A stretch of 49,995 nt of DNA from Fischerella muscicola PCC 7414 (GCF_000317205.1 NZ_AJLK01000153.1:1-49995), one strand, 5' to 3'; shown: positions 26,559 to 36,936, counted from the stretch's first letter. Numbers and translations: made by a program. The notes: a model not told the origin generated them from the sequence alone.

Positions 26559-27830
26559 ATGACAACATCTTATAAGCTAACAGAGCCACAGTTGCAGCAC
26601 AAAGCACTCAATAGCCGTCGGCTCATGCTGTTTGATATGTCTTGTGGTGGTCATCATGGTGCTTTCATCCAACATTTGATTCGCTACTGGGGTGAACATG
26701 ACTTACCAGGATACATGGATATTGTAGTTATGCCCCAGTTTATAAAGCAACATCAAGACGTAGTGGATTTAGCTGCAAGTTATAGAAGCGATCGCCTGCG
26801 TTTTGTCCCAATTACTACCGAAGAAAAGGCTGAACTTGGTCCCTGGTCTACCTTTGCGCGACGCAAAATGCGTGCTTTGCGTGAGTGGAGTTTAATGAGT
26901 CGGTATGCCAAAAACCTAGGTACTACAGAATGCTTGTTAATGTATTTTGATACCTTTCAGTTATCAGTCGTGTTACGTCGCAAGCTGCCTTGTGCTTTTT
27001 CTGGTATCTACTTCCGACCAAGATTTCACTATGGAGATTTTCAAGCTATTACTCTTTCGCAAAAAGATCGCATCCGCCATTTGCAAGAACGTGTTCACAT
27101 TTCCTTAGCTCTGGGCCATCCCCAGCTTAAAACCCTATTTAGCCTAGATCAGTTTTCAGTCAAGCACCTTAACAAATCTAGCAGCAATACCCAAGTAGTC
27201 TACTTACCCGACCCAGTACAAACTTATCCCGATAGCAAATTTCAGGCTAATTCTCTCAAAGCGAATTTAGGAATTGAACCAGGTCGCCTGGTATTTCTGA
27301 TGTTTGGCATTATAGATGAGCGCAAAGGCATTCATCAAATTCTAGATGCAATTGCTATGCTACCGCCACATCTGTGCCAGAAACTTTGTTTGCTGCTAGT
27401 TGGTTGTATCAGTAGCGCCGACAAACCAAAGGTAAAAGCTCAAATCATTAAACTCTCTCAGCTTCAATCAGTACAAGTCATCACTCGCGATCGGTTTGTG
27501 ATGGAGAGGGAAATTCAGTCCTATTTCCATATATCAGATGTGGTATTGACTATCCATCAACGTCATGTAGGGACAAGCAATACTCTGATTCGGGCTGCTG
27601 CTGCTCAAAAACCTGTTTTATGTAGTGATTACGGACTGATGGGTGAGTGGACACGCCACTACAAATTAGGTCTAAGTGTAAATTCGGCAGTGGTAAGTGA
27701 AATCGCCCAAGGTTTAACTCGGTTTTTGCAGGAGTCGCCAGAAAAATTTTTCGATTCGATTAGTGCTAGAAAGTTTGCCCGACAACACTCTGCTGAAAAG
27801 TATGCCGAAACAATTTTCAGCTATATGTAG
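26559..27830 (+). CDS. GT-B glycosyltransferase-like protein
   Basis: 423 aa. The opening RRLMLFDMSCGGHHGAFIQHL has the Gly-rich loop of GT-B enzymes, and the C-terminal domain contains FLMFGIIDERKGIHQILDAI and a nucleotide-binding region with HQRHVGTSNTLIRAAAAQKPVLCSDYG. The usual E-x7-E pair of GT4 is degenerate here (the segment reads GTSNTLIRAAAAQKP), so either this is a diverged GT4 or another GT-B family. AGAGGATAAAAG precedes the ATG. Role in glycan assembly is inferred from position. Confidence 0.72.
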   Translation: MTTSYKLTEPQLQHKALNSRRLMLFDMSCGGHHGAFIQHLIRYWGEHDLPGYMDIVVMPQFIKQHQDVVDLAASYRSDRLRFVPITTEEKAELGPWSTFARRKMRALREWSLMSRYAKNLGTTECLLMYFDTFQLSVVLRRKLPCAFSGIYFRPRFHYGDFQAITLSQKDRIRHLQERVHISLALGHPQLKTLFSLDQFSVKHLNKSSSNTQVVYLPDPVQTYPDSKFQANSLKANLGIEPGRLVFLMFGIIDERKGIHQILDAIAMLPPHLCQKLCLLLVGCISSADKPKVKAQIIKLSQLQSVQVITRDRFVMEREIQSYFHISDVVLTIHQRHVGTSNTLIRAAAAQKPVLCSDYGLMGEWTRHYKLGLSVNSAVVSEIAQGLTRFLQESPEKFFDSISARKFARQHSAEKYAETIFSYM

Positions 27831-27858
27831 CCGTAGTATTGTATAAAACAACAAATTC

Positions 27859-29031
27859 ATGGCGAACTCACACCTACGCGTACTTTTTATCAGTCACACC
27901 TATGTAGTAGGTGTGAATCAGGGAAAGTTGAATGCGATCGCAGAAACTGGCAAAGTAGAAGTAGGCTTGCTAACTCCCAGTAATTGGAAAGCTCTGGAGT
28001 GGAATCGCCTGTTTGCAGTAGAAACACCCTACCCCACAATTAAAGTTTATACAGCACCCGTGTTGTTTACAGGTAGAGGTGGCGCTTACATCTATGCACC
28101 TTGGAAAATCTGGCAAGTAGTGAATGACTTTAAACCTGATTTGGTACAAGTTGAGGAAGAAGTATTCTCTATTTGTGCCTTAGAACTTGCAGTTTGGAGT
28201 CGACTTACAGGTAAGCCACTAGTGGTATTTGGTTGGGAGAACATGAATAGAAGCTTACCAATGCTACGTCGTTGGGTGCGTCAATTTGTCTTGAATACAG
28301 CCCAACTCATGCTTCCTGGCAATCAAGACGGAGCTGATTTACTCCAGCGCTGGGGTTACACCGGATTGATGGAAGTCATGCCACAAATGGGAGTAGATAC
28401 TCATTTATTCAGTCCGCGATTATCCCAGGAACGCAAAAATGAAGAGTTTCGCATCGGTTTTCTAGGAAGATTAGTACCAGAAAAAGGTATTGACACCATC
28501 TTGGCAGCTGCTCACTTACTCCGAGAACGTGGACTTAACTTTCAGGTTATTCTTTGTGGTTCAGGTTCCCACGAAGAAGCGCTACAACAAGAGGCTCACC
28601 AGCAGCAAATAGCTGATTTAGTAATCTGGCGGGGGTCAGTGCGCCACAACCAAGCGCCTGAAGAAATTAGCAACTTTGACGTATTGGTTCTGCCCTCACG
28701 CACCACAGATACTTGGAAAGAGCAATTTGGACATGTACTTATAGAAGCAATGGCTATGGGAGTTCCGGTAGTCGGCTCTAACAGTGGAGAAATTCCTAAC
28801 GTGATTGGGCGTACTGATTTAGTTTTTCCAGAAGGAGATGCACCAGCTTTAGCAGCTATCCTAGAACGAATGATCACTGAACCAAGCTGGAGGCAAGAGC
28901 TAGGATGCTACTGCATGACCAGAGTAGCTCAAAATTATACCCACGAACGAATTGCCGAACGCTTAATTAAGCTTTGGAACATAGTTCTGAATCAGAAAAC
29001 ACAAGAGTATGCCTTGAGCGCAGATAGCTAA
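27859..29031 (+). CDS. Family 4 glycosyltransferase
   Basis: 390 aa. GT-B: the N-terminal domain starts RVLFISHTYVVGVNQGKLNAIA; the C-terminal domain has RIGFLGRLVPEKGIDTIL, LCGSGSHEEAL, and EQFGHVLIEAMAMGVPVVGS with the E-x7-E retaining motif, then GEIPNVIG. A cytosolic retaining transferase is expected. It follows the preceding GT by 28 nt and is 61 nt before the next GT4, consistent with one operon. No specificity prediction. Confidence 0.88.
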   Translation: MANSHLRVLFISHTYVVGVNQGKLNAIAETGKVEVGLLTPSNWKALEWNRLFAVETPYPTIKVYTAPVLFTGRGGAYIYAPWKIWQVVNDFKPDLVQVEEEVFSICALELAVWSRLTGKPLVVFGWENMNRSLPMLRRWVRQFVLNTAQLMLPGNQDGADLLQRWGYTGLMEVMPQMGVDTHLFSPRLSQERKNEEFRIGFLGRLVPEKGIDTILAAAHLLRERGLNFQVILCGSGSHEEALQQEAHQQQIADLVIWRGSVRHNQAPEEISNFDVLVLPSRTTDTWKEQFGHVLIEAMAMGVPVVGSNSGEIPNVIGRTDLVFPEGDAPALAAILERMITEPSWRQELGCYCMTRVAQNYTHERIAERLIKLWNIVLNQKTQEYALSADS

Positions 29032-29092
29032 TTATGATCAACCCTTCAGTTCAACTTTTAGTAAAGTTCTGTAATGCACAAATGAGGTAACA

Positions 29093-30241
29093 ATGCGTGT
29101 AGCGATTGTGCGTTCAATGCCCAATTTTAGTATGGATGTTTATGCCGATGGTGTCATTTCAGGACTAAAGAAAGTTCGACCCGATTGGGAAATAGTTGAA
29201 CTAGCACCTCATCCCATAGATAGAAATAACCCCTCTTTATTTCTCAGAGCTAGAAAATACTATGAGCGTTTCTGGCGCTTCCCTAATTTTGTCAAATCTC
29301 AAACAGCAGACATATTTCATATCATTGACCATAGCGAAGGTCATATTGTTAATTGGTTAAAAAATCAGAACAAACCTATAGTAGTTACTTGTCACGATTT
29401 AATTAACTATTTCTATCAAGATAATCTCCATGGTGCAGTGCAAGTACCTATCGTTAGTAGTAACCTTTGGCTGCGCTCCGTGCAAGCTATGCAGCACGCC
29501 GACCACATTATTACTGTTTCCTCTGTAACAGCCAAAGATACAAATAAAATACTAAATATTGAGCCAAAACGTATTAGTGTAATTCCTAACGCTGTTGAGC
29601 CTATATTTCAGCCGTTACCAGAAAATCAGTATGATTGCTTTCGTCAAAAACATGGGGTTTCATCAGAAACATTTTGTCTGCTTAATGTCGGGAATGACCA
29701 TCCACGTAAAAATATTTCTACTATTCTTAAAGTCATAAAAATATTAAAAGAAAAAGGGCTACCTATACATTTTTGGAAAGCAGGTTCGCCACTTACAGAT
29801 GATAATCAAAAATTTATCCAAACTCACGGACTTGAAGAATATGTTACCTATCTCGGAAAACCAGATAAACAAACTTTAGTCAAAATTTATAATGCTGCTG
29901 ATATGTTAATAGCGCCCTCATTCCATGAGGGATTTGGAATCACAATCCTAGAAGCAATGGCGTGTAAAACACCAGTGATTACCTCAAATGTGTCAGCTAT
30001 GCCCGAAGTAGTAGGAGATGCAGGAGTTCTGGTTGACCCAAACAATGCTGAGGAAATAGCACAAGCAGTGTGTCATCTCTACAGTGACCCTATATCTTAT
30101 CAAAAATTAGCTGAAAAAGGTTTAGCGAGAGTAAAATCATTTACCTGGGAAAAAACCGCAGAGCAAATTGCTCAAAAATATGAGGAATTACTACAAAGAA
30201 CAGCAGAGGGCAGAAGGCAGAAGATCATTATGTATGAATAA
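29093..30241 (+). CDS. Family 4 glycosyltransferase
   Basis: 382 aa. N-terminal RVAIVRSMPNFSMDVYADGV; a mid-protein VVTCHDLINYFY and ITVSSVTAKDTNKIL linker typical of mannosyl/glucosyl GT4 proteins; then LLNVGNDHPRKNISTIL and HEGFGITILEAMACKTPVIT with an intact E-x7-E, followed by MPEVVGDAGVLVDP. TGAGGTAACA lies upstream of the ATG. The last few residues are polar (TAEGRRQKI), encoded by a repeat-like CAGAGGGCAGAAGGCAG sequence, so the C-terminus may be slightly altered by repetitive DNA. Confidence 0.88.
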   Translation: MRVAIVRSMPNFSMDVYADGVISGLKKVRPDWEIVELAPHPIDRNNPSLFLRARKYYERFWRFPNFVKSQTADIFHIIDHSEGHIVNWLKNQNKPIVVTCHDLINYFYQDNLHGAVQVPIVSSNLWLRSVQAMQHADHIITVSSVTAKDTNKILNIEPKRISVIPNAVEPIFQPLPENQYDCFRQKHGVSSETFCLLNVGNDHPRKNISTILKVIKILKEKGLPIHFWKAGSPLTDDNQKFIQTHGLEEYVTYLGKPDKQTLVKIYNAADMLIAPSFHEGFGITILEAMACKTPVITSNVSAMPEVVGDAGVLVDPNNAEEIAQAVCHLYSDPISYQKLAEKGLARVKSFTWEKTAEQIAQKYEELLQRTAEGRRQKIIMYE

Positions 30242-30378
30242 AAACTTTCAACTAAAAGAAATCAAAAAATGGCTGAAATTTAGTTAGAGAAATTATTTGG
30301 AACAAATAATTATATTAAGTATATTTATCTCTAAATTTAGTGTTATTTATCTAACCATGTCCAAGAGGTATTTAGACT

Positions 30379-31644
30379 ATGAAAATTCTGATATCAGCCT
30401 ACTCCTGTGAACCAGGCAGGGGTTCTGAACCTGGTGTGGGCTGGAACGTAGCGCGAGAAGTTGCTAAGTACCATGAGGTCTGGGTATTAACTAGACCTGA
30501 TGAAAGTGGTGACATTATTGAAGCAGAATTAGCTCGCAATCCAGTCCCTAACTTGCACTTTGTGTATTTCAATTTACCCATCTTGGGTAGCCTCTGGCGT
30601 TGGAACCAATCAGGGGCGATGCAAATTCACTACTATCTTTGGCAAATTCAAGCATATTTTGTTGCCCGTCGCCTGCATGGTCAGATTGGCTTTGATGCGA
30701 TTCACCATGTTACTTTTGTGAAATATTCCAATCCTAGTTTCCTTTCGTTGTTACCTGTTCCTTTTATTTGGGGTCCGGTTGGTGGCGGAGAATCTGCACC
30801 AAAAGCCTTTTGGCAAGATTTTTGTTGGCGTGCCAAAGCTTACGAAACTGCACGCAGCTTGGTTCGTTGGCTAGGTGAACTTGATCCATTTGTCCACATG
30901 ACTGCCAAAAAAAGTGCCATAGTTAGAGCTACAACAGAGGATACAGCTAAGCGCATTCGCAAAATGGGTGTCAATCAGGTAGAGGTGATTTGCGAATCAG
31001 GTTTACCCAAGGAAGAAATTCTTAGTCTTGCTCAATGTTCAATGCCCACCGACTCTACCGTTAGGTTTATTAGTATGGGTAGGCTACTACATTGGAAAGG
31101 TTTTCACCTGGGAATACGTGCCTTTGCTAAAGCTAATCTGCCAAATTCCGAGTACTGGATTTTAGGCGATGGACCTGAACGCCAAAGGCTGCAAAATCTG
31201 GCTGAAGAACTAGGAGTTGCAGAAAAGGTGAAATTTTGGGGTAGGCTACCAAGAGAGCAAAGCTTAGAAAAATTAAGTAAGTGTATCGCACTGGTTCATC
31301 CCAGCCTCCATGACTCTGGTGGTTGGGTTTGTCTGGAAGCTATGGCAGCAGGCCGTCCGGTACTGTGCCTTGATTTAGGAGGACCCGCAGTCCAGGTTAC
31401 ATCTGAAACTGGTTTTAAAGTTTCTGCCCATACACCCCAACAAGCAGTAGAGGATTTAGCTCTAGCAATGACCCGCTTAGCAGAAGACTCAGAACTGAGA
31501 ATCCACATGGGCACAGCAGCACAAACCAGAGTCAGAGAAGTATTTGACCGAGAAGTAATGGGTTTAGCTTTGGCTCAACTTTATGAGGAAATTGCAGCAC
31601 CAAATAATAATCAGCCTAAGCCGATTTTGCTTCACTCAAACTAA
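30379..31644 (+). CDS. Family 4 glycosyltransferase
   Basis: 421 aa. It starts with KILISAYSCEPGRGSEPGVGW, the signature of a GT4 subgroup common in cyanobacterial and bacteroidetal glycan loci. Donor domain: FISMGRLLHWKGFHLGIRAF, ILGDGPERQRLQNLA, and SGGWVCLEAMAAGRPVLCLD in which one Glu of the E-x7-E pair is replaced (the segment reads GGWVCLE). That suggests a variant donor site, as in other members of this subgroup. AAGAGG lies 11 nt upstream of the ATG. It closes the first block of GT genes; a 306-nt gap follows. Confidence 0.85.
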   Translation: MKILISAYSCEPGRGSEPGVGWNVAREVAKYHEVWVLTRPDESGDIIEAELARNPVPNLHFVYFNLPILGSLWRWNQSGAMQIHYYLWQIQAYFVARRLHGQIGFDAIHHVTFVKYSNPSFLSLLPVPFIWGPVGGGESAPKAFWQDFCWRAKAYETARSLVRWLGELDPFVHMTAKKSAIVRATTEDTAKRIRKMGVNQVEVICESGLPKEEILSLAQCSMPTDSTVRFISMGRLLHWKGFHLGIRAFAKANLPNSEYWILGDGPERQRLQNLAEELGVAEKVKFWGRLPREQSLEKLSKCIALVHPSLHDSGGWVCLEAMAAGRPVLCLDLGGPAVQVTSETGFKVSAHTPQQAVEDLALAMTRLAEDSELRIHMGTAAQTRVREVFDREVMGLALAQLYEEIAAPNNNQPKPILLHSN

Positions 31645-31950
31645 TCTTCTTGTATGACTCTGGAGAAATAAAAATACTAACCCTACTCAAAACCTCAGAA
31701 AATATCTTGATTGTAATTTGTACAATTCTCCCAAAGGGAAGAACTTTGCTAACACATTTCTACTTTATTATTTAAACTTCGTTAGTTGCGAAAGTTAAGT
31801 GCAAACAAAATTTCAAGATTATTTTCTATAGAGAGAGATAATAGAGGTATAATAACGTATTGCTAAGTGAAAAGCTAAGTAAGACTGCGAGAACAGTTTA
31901 CTTTGATGAAGTTTATCAATACATTGACAGTATTTTTATAAACAGAGAAT
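31645..31950. other. 306-nt gap before the acyltransferase gene
   Basis: AT-rich; a TATAAT occurs near 31857 without a matching -35. It probably carries an internal promoter for the 3' part of the glycan locus. No ORF or hairpin terminator seen. Confidence 0.35.
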
Positions 31951-33039
31951 ATGCAAAAAACAAGATTGGTGGGTGTAGACCTATGTCGAGGAATTGCAGC
32001 GTATGCTGTTGTTTTATTACATTCTGGTGATCAAAGTTGGGGTTATATCAGTCCTTTAGCATCAGAATTTAGAAGCTTCTTTTATTTTGCAGTTCCCTTT
32101 TTCCTAGCTACATCTTTTTATTTCTCAATGGGCAAAGTATATACAGGATTGACTGTTGATTTCTGGAAGCAGAGATTCCAGCGTATTATCATGCCATACA
32201 TTATCTGGACTATATTTTATTTCTTTTCTAAAATACTGATGTTTAACATTAGCAAACAACCAGATAAAATTAAAGACTTATTTTTAGACCCAGTTTCAAT
32301 TATTTTTTTTGGAGGAGCATCGCTGCAATTATACTACTTACCTATTTTGATAGTAGGTACTTGTTCATTGTTAATTGCAGAGTATTTAGTTAAGCGGCAT
32401 ACTCGAGTTATTGTATTAGCTTTTTTGAGTATTGTCAGTATGTTTATCTACAATTTATTTTTAGTGTCTGGAAATGATTTTCAGTTGGGTCCTAACGTCG
32501 CTTTTCAAAATATAGTTAAATTAATAGCACCTAATGCGAATGAAATTCCTCCCTGGAGAATCATATTTGTTCAAATAGCATTTCTCATCAGATGTCTTCC
32601 ATACCTTTTTATTGCAATGGTTCTTCAGCCATTAATTTCCAGAAAAGAATATACTAAGCATGTTAACTTTATAACTCTCTCTTTTTTTGTTTTTTTTATT
32701 GTTGTTTGTAGTTATGGTAAACTATTTTTACCTATTGCCGTACAGGAATTATTCTTAGGCTATTCACTACTAATTTTGGGTATTTATTTATCACAGTATT
32801 TAAAAAATAATAATCTAATTAATAGTTTAGGATTTTGTTCCTTTGGTATTTACTTAATCCATACAATATTTATAAATATATTTCAAATAATAATAGAAAA
32901 ATACCTGCCAATTTTGCTGACAAAAATAACGATATTTTCCCTGCTAAGGATTTCTATTTGCAGCTTTTTATTAAGCTGGCTCACTGTATATCTCATGCTC
33001 AAAAATAAATTTATTGCTAAATATATGTTTGGTACTTAG
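31951..33039 (+). CDS. Membrane acyltransferase family 3 protein (OafA-like, TM domain only)
   Basis: 362 aa, about ten hydrophobic helices. It begins GVDLCRGIAAYAVVLLHSGDQ, the conserved first helix of acyltransferase-3 proteins with the R-x(n)-H signature in which His is catalytic. It lacks the extra SGNH domain, so it resembles the short OafA/WecH-type enzymes that transfer an acetyl or other acyl group onto a sugar of a membrane-linked glycan. The gene is more AT-rich than its neighbours, consistent with separate acquisition, though membrane-protein composition contributes. The stop is 3 nt before the next GT4 start. Confidence 0.85.
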   Translation: MQKTRLVGVDLCRGIAAYAVVLLHSGDQSWGYISPLASEFRSFFYFAVPFFLATSFYFSMGKVYTGLTVDFWKQRFQRIIMPYIIWTIFYFFSKILMFNISKQPDKIKDLFLDPVSIIFFGGASLQLYYLPILIVGTCSLLIAEYLVKRHTRVIVLAFLSIVSMFIYNLFLVSGNDFQLGPNVAFQNIVKLIAPNANEIPPWRIIFVQIAFLIRCLPYLFIAMVLQPLISRKEYTKHVNFITLSFFVFFIVVCSYGKLFLPIAVQELFLGYSLLILGIYLSQYLKNNNLINSLGFCSFGIYLIHTIFINIFQIIIEKYLPILLTKITIFSLLRISICSFLLSWLTVYLMLKNKFIAKYMFGT

Positions 33040-33042
33040 ATA

Positions 33043-34233
33043 ATGCATATCTTAACTATTCATAACTACTATCAGATTCGAGGAGGGGAGGATGAGTGTC
33101 ATGAAGCTGAAGTAAGACTCTTACGCGAGAGAGGACATCATGTTGAAGTACATGAGGAAAACAATGATCGGATGGCGGCATTGAGTAACTTCAGCAAGGT
33201 TACGAAAACAATTTGGTCTCGGGAAACTTATCAAACAGTCAAGCATCTATTAAAAGAACAACCTTATGATGTGGTGCATGTACAGAACTTTTTTCCCCTA
33301 ATTTCTCCGTCAGTATACTATGCAGCAAAAGCAGAAGGAGTACCTGTAGTCCAGACCTTACACAATTACCGTCTTTTGTGTCCTAACGCTTTATTTTTCC
33401 GTAATGGAAATATTTGTGAAGACTGCTTGGGGCAATTTATTCCCTATCCGGGAGTGTTGCATGGTTGTTACCGCAATAGTCAAATTGCCAGTGGAGGTGT
33501 AGCAACGATGCTGGCGGTGCATCGGGCAATAAATACCTGGACAAAAATGGTAGATTTATACATTGCCCTGACTGAGTTTGCCCGACAGAAATTTATTGCT
33601 GGTGGTCTGCCAGCAGAGAAAATTGTGGTCAAACCAAACTTTGTTAGTCCCGAACCTGCTGTTGGCAACGGCAGTGGTGGCTACGCCCTTTATGTAGGTA
33701 GACTTTCTGTAGAAAAGGGTATAGATACCCTCTTAAAAGCTTGGGAACATCTCGGTCCACAAATTCCTCTCTTCATTGTAGGTGATGGCCCTTTAGCTGA
33801 CCAAGTAGTAGAAGCTGCAAAACGGCATTCTAGTGTGGAATGGCTGGGACGCAAACCAATGTCACAAGTGCATGATCTAATGGGAGAAGCGAGGTTTTTG
33901 GTTTTTCCCTCAAAGTGGTATGAAACTTTTGGTCGCGTTGCAGTTGAGGCCTTTGCGAAAGGAACTCCAGTCATTGCTGCCAATATCGGTGCGATCGCAG
34001 AGTTAGTAGATTCCGGTCGAACTGGCCTGCATTTCCGTCCAGGTGATCCAGATGACTTAATAGCTAAAGTAGAGTGGATGTTAGCAAACCCAGTAAAGCT
34101 TGCTTACATGCGCCAAGAAGCACGGGCAGAGTTTGAAGCTAAATACACCGCAGAGCAAAATTATCAAAAACTAATGGAAATTTATACTAAGATGCAAAAA
34201 CTTGTTCCGAATAATAAATTACGACATCATTGA
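33043..34233 (+). CDS. Family 4 glycosyltransferase
   Basis: 396 aa. Opening ILTIHNYYQIRGGEDECHEAE carries the GGE-type N-terminal loop. A Cys pair in GNICEDCLG together with GCYRNS forms the small metal-like insert seen in many GT4 proteins of exopolysaccharide loci. The donor domain has YVGRLSVEKGIDTLLKAW, VGDGPLADQV, and YETFGRVAVEAFAKGTPVIA with E-x7-E, then GAIAELV. It starts 3 nt after the acyltransferase stop, so the two are coupled. Confidence 0.88.
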   Translation: MHILTIHNYYQIRGGEDECHEAEVRLLRERGHHVEVHEENNDRMAALSNFSKVTKTIWSRETYQTVKHLLKEQPYDVVHVQNFFPLISPSVYYAAKAEGVPVVQTLHNYRLLCPNALFFRNGNICEDCLGQFIPYPGVLHGCYRNSQIASGGVATMLAVHRAINTWTKMVDLYIALTEFARQKFIAGGLPAEKIVVKPNFVSPEPAVGNGSGGYALYVGRLSVEKGIDTLLKAWEHLGPQIPLFIVGDGPLADQVVEAAKRHSSVEWLGRKPMSQVHDLMGEARFLVFPSKWYETFGRVAVEAFAKGTPVIAANIGAIAELVDSGRTGLHFRPGDPDDLIAKVEWMLANPVKLAYMRQEARAEFEAKYTAEQNYQKLMEIYTKMQKLVPNNKLRHH

Positions 34234-34261
34234 ATCATCAAATCAAAACTTAGGGGGATAG

Positions 34262-35611
34262 ATGAACGCCGGGATAGGAATTTATAGAAAAAAAGCAGCG
34301 TACATTAAAAATTCTTTACTCATACCATTTGCATTTGCTACCGCTTTTTTCCCCCGGATTCTCTATTCTTTAGGTTTTCCCTCATTTATCAATTTTTTTC
34401 ACTTTTTCATAGTTCCACTGGCTTGCGGCATTATCATAATAAAAACAAAAATTAAAGATAAAAAGCAAATTTCTCTTTCTCAAACTCTCATAGTTGCTCT
34501 TTTCATCTTACTAGCAGTCATGACTGCTAGTGCCCTTCTTAATCGGGCTGGAGTGATTAACGTTTTTCTCTCATTGATGTTGCTTGGTGAGCCTTTTTTA
34601 CTGCTACTGGCAATAACTTGTATTACTAATTCTCCTGAAACTCTCAAACGAATTAGAACCTGGATATTAAGGTTTGCCTTTGTACACCTATTTTTGGCTT
34701 TTCTTCAGTATTTTCTTCTCAGTATTGGCAGACCTTTACCTGCACGTATCGTTATAGCAGGACCAGACAGTATCCAAGGAGTGTTTTTTGTCTCAGGTTC
34801 TGGTCATGTTGTGGGTGTTTCTGTGTCTATGGCATTTGGTCTATATTATTTCGTCAGTGCCAAGACTGCTCCTATGTGGCTGCGAATTTCTGTTTTCTTT
34901 GCTGCTTTTTATCACCTTTTAATTGCGGATGCCAAACAGGTACTGCTCGTATGGCTTATGGCCTGGGTACTATTGATATTTATTAAATTAAACGATATTA
35001 AAGCAACCATACAGTATTTAATAGCCGCAATCTTAATTGGTTATGCTCTGAATTGGTGCTTACAAAATCTAGAAATCTTTAGTGCTTTCAAAGTTTGGAT
35101 GAGACCAGAACTTTACGGCCCTGACGGTTTAGCTACTCAACTGAAGACAGAACCATTGAAAATTATTCCCTCATTTTATAAATCACCCTTAAATTGGTTA
35201 TTCGGTCTTGGACCGGGTCATACTATTGGACGATTAGGAGGGTGGATGTTAAAAGACTATTCAGCTTTATTAAGTCCATTGGGTGCTACCATTCATCCCG
35301 CCAGTCAGGCTGTTTGGGATGCTTGGAGTGAACTGTCTTGGTTAGACTCTAGCTTTTTTGCTCCATTTTGGGGTTGGGCAGGGATTTGGGGAGATTTGGG
35401 ATTTCTAGGTTTGGGAGCTTATATATATCTTGCTTCTATTGTATGGCGTCGGCTTTGTTTGGATGACTATTCTAAATTCCAGATGCTGACTGTGATGATT
35501 TTTGGTTTTATTTTCACTCAGATGGAAGAACCTGGATATATGCTTTGTGTGGCTTGTTTGATTGGTCTGCGATGGCATGAGGTGCAGATTGCCAAGCGAT
35601 CTTTAGTTTGA
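34262..35611 (+). CDS. O-antigen polymerase/ligase-like membrane protein (Wzy/WaaL type)
   Basis: 449 aa with about eleven to twelve hydrophobic segments and a large loop near 280-360 containing GLGPGHTIGRLGGW and a W-rich stretch. Polytopic proteins with one big periplasmic loop beside GT genes are typically Wzy polymerases or O-antigen ligases. Sequence conservation is too low to choose. Since the locus also has a Wzm/Wzt exporter, which usually works without Wzy, a ligase or a second assembly route is possible. AGGGGGA lies 5 nt before the ATG and fixes the start. Confidence 0.75.
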   Translation: MNAGIGIYRKKAAYIKNSLLIPFAFATAFFPRILYSLGFPSFINFFHFFIVPLACGIIIIKTKIKDKKQISLSQTLIVALFILLAVMTASALLNRAGVINVFLSLMLLGEPFLLLLAITCITNSPETLKRIRTWILRFAFVHLFLAFLQYFLLSIGRPLPARIVIAGPDSIQGVFFVSGSGHVVGVSVSMAFGLYYFVSAKTAPMWLRISVFFAAFYHLLIADAKQVLLVWLMAWVLLIFIKLNDIKATIQYLIAAILIGYALNWCLQNLEIFSAFKVWMRPELYGPDGLATQLKTEPLKIIPSFYKSPLNWLFGLGPGHTIGRLGGWMLKDYSALLSPLGATIHPASQAVWDAWSELSWLDSSFFAPFWGWAGIWGDLGFLGLGAYIYLASIVWRRLCLDDYSKFQMLTVMIFGFIFTQMEEPGYMLCVACLIGLRWHEVQIAKRSLV

Positions 35612-35667
35612 CAAATGACCAATGACCACCCTAACGAGTTTGTGCCGACTTACTTAAATATTTTTCT

Positions 35668-36936
35668 ATGCAAATTCTCGATCAAATCACACCTCAACTC
35701 TATGCAATCATCAAACGCGATCACAGGCTAAAAAATTTGGTGATGCCAATTTGGCAATTCCTATCAAAGTTTGCTGTCTGGATACGTAGTTTATCTAATC
35801 GTTCCAAATTTTTACCTCCACCAAGCGGAATTTGCCAGTCAGTTCAAGATTGGGTAAATACCTACCCTAGTGCCACAAACCAAAAGCCAGCTAACTATCA
35901 AGTCATCTACCCTAGTCACACAGTTACTAGAGCGTTACCAAAAACCATTGATGCAAACATACATTGGAAATTTCGGATTAACCAACAACGGCAACTGCCA
36001 GATGCATTTGTTGCTACCATCCCTAATGGCAGAGTTTGGGGTGATGGTAATGTCATTACACCCGACAATCAACTTCTAGCAGAAGTTTCAAAAGTCATAG
36101 GCAAAGGAGAATACATTCTCGATTCAGCCAAGCATCCCATTTTCTTCCAGGAAAAACTGCCGCCTGTCCAAAAAATATCGGGAAGTGTAGCAGTTCTCTC
36201 ATCTGCTGGGGGAACAGGCTACTATCACTGGCTCTTTGATATCTTGCCACGCTTAGCATTATTACAAAAAGCAGAGATTGCATTTGAAGAGATTGATAAG
36301 TTTTTAGTTAATAGATATATCTCACGATTTCAGATTGAAACATTAAATACTTTAGGTATCCCCCGTAGCAAAATAATTGAAAATCATTGGAATCCACACA
36401 TTGAAGCTGAACAACTTGTAGTTCCTGCTTTAGTTGGAGAAACTAGTCATATGCCTAAGTGGGCTTGCGATTTTTTGAGGGAAAATTTTCTCGGTGACAA
36501 AACAAAACAAAATAAACAGACACTTCGTCTCTACTTAAATCGCACACAGGTCGTTCACCGCAAAGTAGAGAATGAATCAGAAGTTATTGACTTTTTAAGT
36601 GGTATGGGATTTCGCAATCTTTCCTTAGAAACCCTGTCAGTTGCAGAACAAATTGAATTGATGGCGGCGGCTGAAGTAGTAATTGCACCTCATGGGGCCG
36701 GGTTAACTAACATTGTCTTTTGCCAACCAGGTACAAAAGTCATTGAATTGCTGTCACCTAAGGCAGTTAATTTCATGTATTGGTCTTTAAGTAATCAGGT
36801 AGGACTGGACTATTACTATCTTCTCGGTGAAGGAGAAGTACCACCTGAGCCGATTGATCCCTATGCCAATAATGATAATATTTTGATTAATTTAAACTCG
36901 CTTTTTCGGGTGCTTGAATTAGCCGAAATTCGGTAA
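35668..36936 (+). CDS. GT61-family (DUF563) glycosyltransferase
   Basis: 422 aa. Signatures: GGTGYYHWLFDILPRLALL (near 185-205), RLYLNRTQVVHRKVENE, and the C-terminal APHGAGLTNIVFCQPGTKV ... EL block, which define the GT61 / DUF563 family. Related enzymes in eukaryotes transfer xylose or N-acetylglucosamine; bacterial members occur in capsule and exopolysaccharide loci with mostly unknown donors. It is the last gene of the plus-strand glycan locus and converges with the lasso-peptide operon, whose last gene ends 192 nt away. Confidence 0.86.
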   Translation: MQILDQITPQLYAIIKRDHRLKNLVMPIWQFLSKFAVWIRSLSNRSKFLPPPSGICQSVQDWVNTYPSATNQKPANYQVIYPSHTVTRALPKTIDANIHWKFRINQQRQLPDAFVATIPNGRVWGDGNVITPDNQLLAEVSKVIGKGEYILDSAKHPIFFQEKLPPVQKISGSVAVLSSAGGTGYYHWLFDILPRLALLQKAEIAFEEIDKFLVNRYISRFQIETLNTLGIPRSKIIENHWNPHIEAEQLVVPALVGETSHMPKWACDFLRENFLGDKTKQNKQTLRLYLNRTQVVHRKVENESEVIDFLSGMGFRNLSLETLSVAEQIELMAAAEVVIAPHGAGLTNIVFCQPGTKVIELLSPKAVNFMYWSLSNQVGLDYYYLLGEGEVPPEPIDPYANNDNILINLNSLFRVLELAEIR